Virus record (IMG/VR): IMGVR_UViG_3300017741_000068
Location: 1-21,600 of that record
Direction: 5' to 3' (one strand)
DNA: 21,600 nt
DNA from: a virus
Made by a program: the position numbers and the translations under genes. Below, piece by piece: positions 19,257 through 21,600 of the stretch; positions within the stretch are counted from its first letter, which is position 1, and the number at the start of each line of letters is the position of its first letter. The notes under the pieces were generated by a model. It worked only from the letters and a program-made list of their open reading frames with translations, was not told the DNA's origin and did no database searches.

Positions 19257-19404
19257 CTTCGTACTCCTCTAAGATATCTTCGTTTTCCTCAGTTAAATCA
19301 TCACCACAAAAAGGACAATGCATAATCTTATATAGTCGTTTGTCCATATTATGTGTTATACGAAACTCAGCATCACACGACTCACAGTACACTAACTTTT
19401 TCAT
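19249..19404 (-). CDS. 51-aa zinc-ribbon protein
   Basis: The frame is MKKLVYCESCDAEFRITHNM, KRLYKIMHCPFCGDD and an acidic end (EENEDILEEYEDE). The CxxC...CPFCG pair is a complete zinc ribbon of about 26 residues between knuckles. The ATG overlaps the nrdJ stop as TAATG. Small zinc ribbons with acidic tails often act on transcription or DNA enzymes; nothing here decides which. Confidence 0.78.
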   Translation of the reverse strand: MKKLVYCESCDAEFRITHNMDKRLYKIMHCPFCGDDLTEENEDILEEYEDE

Positions 19405-21317
19405 TAAATTTCACAACCACCAGCGACACAAGCAAGTTCTTGTGACCCTATGGTCATATCTCTGTTTTCGTATTCACCAAGTTTATTCCAATCTACATTT
19501 GTCGGCATTGACTTGAGTAACTCCTCATACTGCACTTCATCACAATCTTGATAAGGTGCTTGTTTGTATGTATGTTCACTAAATGGTAAGAACGATACAC
19601 CAGACATATAATCAAAATGTTCGTAGACCCATGCACCAACTTCTAACCACTCATGTTCCTTTACTGAGATGGTTACAGATGGTTTATGTTCACACCAGTG
19701 TTTCTGGTAGACTAACCACAACTCAAGTTGTTCTATTGCAGTCATGTCAGTTCTGAATACTGCACCCTTGTCTACTTTCATTGGGAATGAGAACACAGCA
19801 GTATGACTTGGATTCATTACATCATCTTCTACTGGAAACCCAGCGTCTGTCATCATCTTTGTTAGTGGGTCTTTCTTATCACCACGAACAGTTCTAATGT
19901 AAAAAGGATTATGTCTTGCATGGATACCAGAAGCCGCATCTACCAACTGTGACACAGTTCCAGATGGTTTGACACAAGTGATTGATACTGATTGATTGAT
20001 ACCTAGTTTCTTCGCCCACTTCTTATTTGTTTCTACTGCGACTTCTCTGAGTTCTATAAGAAGTTGTTCTAGGTCACCATCTTTACCATTTGTAAATTTA
20101 CAATCCATGATACCTGTGAGTGACACACCAAGTAATCTCTCCTCTTCACAGTTCTTTTTCCATGCACTTGAAACATACTTGAAGTTTGTAAGTGTTGATT
20201 GAAAAGTTCCTATAATGGTTGCAAGTTCTACTTTCTTGAGTAATGTTTCTCTAGTGTCAGTTGGTCTTACCACACACTCTGATAGATTACAGAACTCTCT
20301 ATCTCTGAGTATGATTTCTGAACATGGATTTGTTCCAAACTCATGACCCTCGATTTGTCTACGTCCAGTTTTCTCTGCCATCTTATTTGCAGATGCACGA
20401 TTGAAGATACCACGTTCTCCAGACTTGGACTCGTAAAGTGATTTCCACTCATCCATGAATATACCCATGTCTGGTTTTTCTGTATAACACGCAGAGTTAT
20501 TTGCAAGTGCTCTCTGTCCGTTATCGTTCCACCATTGACCAGACTTTGCATGACGCATTCTGTCATCTGATAAATTAGATAATGATATCAATGCACTTCT
20601 TCTTACACCACCAACCACAACAATCTGTGCAATCTTACACACAATGTCATGACACTCTATTGATGATAGTTTTCTACCACTTGAGTTTTGAAATGTGGTA
20701 ACACAGAACTCAAATAAACTTTCTAGTGGATCTGGCCCAGATGCACGACCACCAAATGTTTTGAGTGGAGCGCCTGCTTCTCTGACTTTTGATAAATCCC
20801 ATCTTGGTATCTGTCCAATGTATAACATACCTAGTAATTCTTTGAACGCCTTTGCCCAACCTAGTTTACTATCTGCAACAGTAATCATAGTATCTGAATG
20901 AAAGAACTCCTCTGCGACTACTGGTAGTTTTGCAGTGAATTGTCTTTCTACTGAGAACCCAACACCAGTTCCGTTCATCAATACATAAAGTATTTCATCA
21001 AAGGCTGCAACTCTGTCTACTGCAACATAGGAACAATTATACCCAGCAATGTTTTCTCTCTTCAATGCTTCACCAGCAGTCATCAAACATCTCATAGAGG
21101 GCATGACCTTTTGTTCTAGTATCGCACTTTCTAACTCTTCTTTTGTTTCACTGTCCAATTTATAATTGCACATCTCTTGTAAATGTTCTTCAAAAAAATT
21201 AAAATATCTCTCTATAGTTTCACCCCAATTTTCTCTACGACCTTCATCTTCTATCCATCGTGAGTATCTTGACAGGTGTATAAATTGTTGGTATTGTGTT
21301 GGTAATTGATTAGACAT
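19404..21317 (-). CDS. nrdJ: Class II (B12-dependent) ribonucleotide reductase
   Basis: 637 aa. It converts ribonucleotides to deoxyribonucleotides using adenosylcobalamin, feeding phage DNA synthesis without oxygen or a diiron partner. The monomeric RTPR-type pattern fits: C95 (GYNCSYVAV) and C343 (EFCNLSE) as the redox pair, and FGTNPCSEIIL (328-337) with N330, the thiyl C332 and E334. The C332-C343 spacing of 11 equals that of L. leichmannii RTPR. The C-terminus ACVAGGCEI has the CxxxxC that passes electrons from thioredoxin. It is about 100 residues shorter than RTPR. The ATG overlaps the primase stop by 8 nt and has GGAG 8 nt upstream. Cobalamin must come from the host or the medium. Confidence 0.95.
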   Translation of the reverse strand: MSNQLPTQYQQFIHLSRYSRWIEDEGRRENWGETIERYFNFFEEHLQEMCNYKLDSETKEELESAILEQKVMPSMRCLMTAGEALKRENIAGYNCSYVAVDRVAAFDEILYVLMNGTGVGFSVERQFTAKLPVVAEEFFHSDTMITVADSKLGWAKAFKELLGMLYIGQIPRWDLSKVREAGAPLKTFGGRASGPDPLESLFEFCVTTFQNSSGRKLSSIECHDIVCKIAQIVVVGGVRRSALISLSNLSDDRMRHAKSGQWWNDNGQRALANNSACYTEKPDMGIFMDEWKSLYESKSGERGIFNRASANKMAEKTGRRQIEGHEFGTNPCSEIILRDREFCNLSECVVRPTDTRETLLKKVELATIIGTFQSTLTNFKYVSSAWKKNCEEERLLGVSLTGIMDCKFTNGKDGDLEQLLIELREVAVETNKKWAKKLGINQSVSITCVKPSGTVSQLVDAASGIHARHNPFYIRTVRGDKKDPLTKMMTDAGFPVEDDVMNPSHTAVFSFPMKVDKGAVFRTDMTAIEQLELWLVYQKHWCEHKPSVTISVKEHEWLEVGAWVYEHFDYMSGVSFLPFSEHTYKQAPYQDCDEVQYEELLKSMPTNVDWNKLGEYENRDMTIGSQELACVAGGCEI

Positions 21318-21600
21318 CTACTCTTCTCCATGTTGCGAACTTCATCTTAGCCATGTTGCCTTGATAAGTGTTATTTTTAATTATTGTTTGTATCTGGTCT
21401 TTAGTTTTACCAGACAGTATCATATCGTTTATATCTTTTTCTTGTACGTCATCAGGCCATAGAACTACACTGTAACACTTATCTATTATCTGTTTCACTT
21501 GTATCAATATTTGTTTGTTTCTTCTTTCATTATCAAATACTATAGTCGTGTTCTCTTTCGGTATATCCTTTGAAAAGTTAGTCGAACCAGCAACTGCGAT
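21310..21600 (-). CDS. 61: DNA primase gp61, C-terminal part (5' end outside window)
   Basis: The frame is open from the window edge to TAA (21312-21310), 96 residues. The TTG at 21507 is an internal codon. IAVAGSTNFSKDIP, TTIVFDNERRNKQILIQVKQ, VVLWPDDVQEKDINDMILSG and YQGNMAKMKFATWRRVDV match the Toprim-type C-terminal half of T4 gp61, including the DNE and KDIND acidic residues that bind metal. Primase makes RNA primers with the gp41 helicase. The neighbouring nrdJ is coupled by overlap. Confidence 0.88.
   Translation of the reverse strand: MAVAGSTNFSKDIPKENTTIVFDNERRNKQILIQVKQIIDKCYSVVLWPDDVQEKDINDMILSGKTKDQIQTIIKNNTYQGNMAKMKFATWRRVDV

Noticed and set aside
1-21600. CRISPR arrays, insertion sequences, attachment sites
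   Set aside because: No regularly spaced repeats, transposase-like genes or terminal inverted repeats were seen on reading the window.

Overview
The window is AT-rich and looks like part of the genome of a marine T4-like myovirus. It carries the T4 replication and late-transcription genes: the end of primase gp61, RNase H, gp33, helicase loader gp59 and ssDNA-binding protein gp32. It also carries genes typical of ocean phages: phoH, an A-type Fe-S carrier, a class II ribonucleotide reductase and many 2-oxoglutarate/Fe(II) oxygenases. The host is most likely an alphaproteobacterium, possibly SAR11/Pelagibacter. The evidence is a circularly permuted two-piece tmRNA whose tag (ANDDFAPVDFALAA) resembles alphaproteobacterial tags, and a sigma-70 region 4 protein close to bacterial RpoD. 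The host assignment is inference.

Layout. Only the first gene (1-768, the end of a glycine-zipper, probably virion protein) is on the plus strand. Everything else is on the minus strand and reads from 21600 down to 770. In transcription order: primase C-terminus, nrdJ, two small Cys-rich proteins, a Holliday-junction-resolvase-like nuclease, a zinc-knuckle protein and a membrane protein (21600-18367); a promoter-driven accessory block with a sigma region 4-only protein and small unknowns (18377-16804); a membrane micropeptide, a conserved phage protein, a QueG-like double Fe-S protein, an acidic protein, a 2OG oxygenase, RNase H and a DUF6433-like protein (16811-13009); small unknowns, a 2OG oxygenase, a zinc metallopeptidase and a SleB-type wall hydrolase (13012-10425); a cluster of four more 2OG oxygenases (10425-7143); an FmdB-like N-terminus protein, PhoH, a GH108 endolysin, a PD-(D/E)XK exonuclease and the Fe-S carrier (7141-4216); the permuted tmRNA with about 230 nt of unexplained structured sequence (4184-3603); then gp33, a 41-aa ORF, gp59, a coiled-coil protein, a Rossmann-like protein, gp32 and tRNA-Thr (3559-770).

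How it works together. Genes mostly overlap (ATGA, TAATG) and look translationally coupled. The chain is interrupted by seven good sigma-70-type promoters (TTGACA, 16-17 bp, TATAAT-like), each in front of a small gene or the tmRNA. The tmRNA promoter -10 also reads TATAAATA, the T4-type late promoter sequence. Main leads: the phage-encoded two-piece tmRNA, the region 4-only sigma protein with changed -35-reading residues, the QueG-like protein beside a B12-dependent reductase, six divergent 2OG oxygenases in 8 kb, and paired hairpin leaders before phoH and gene 33. No CRISPR array, insertion sequence or attachment site was seen.
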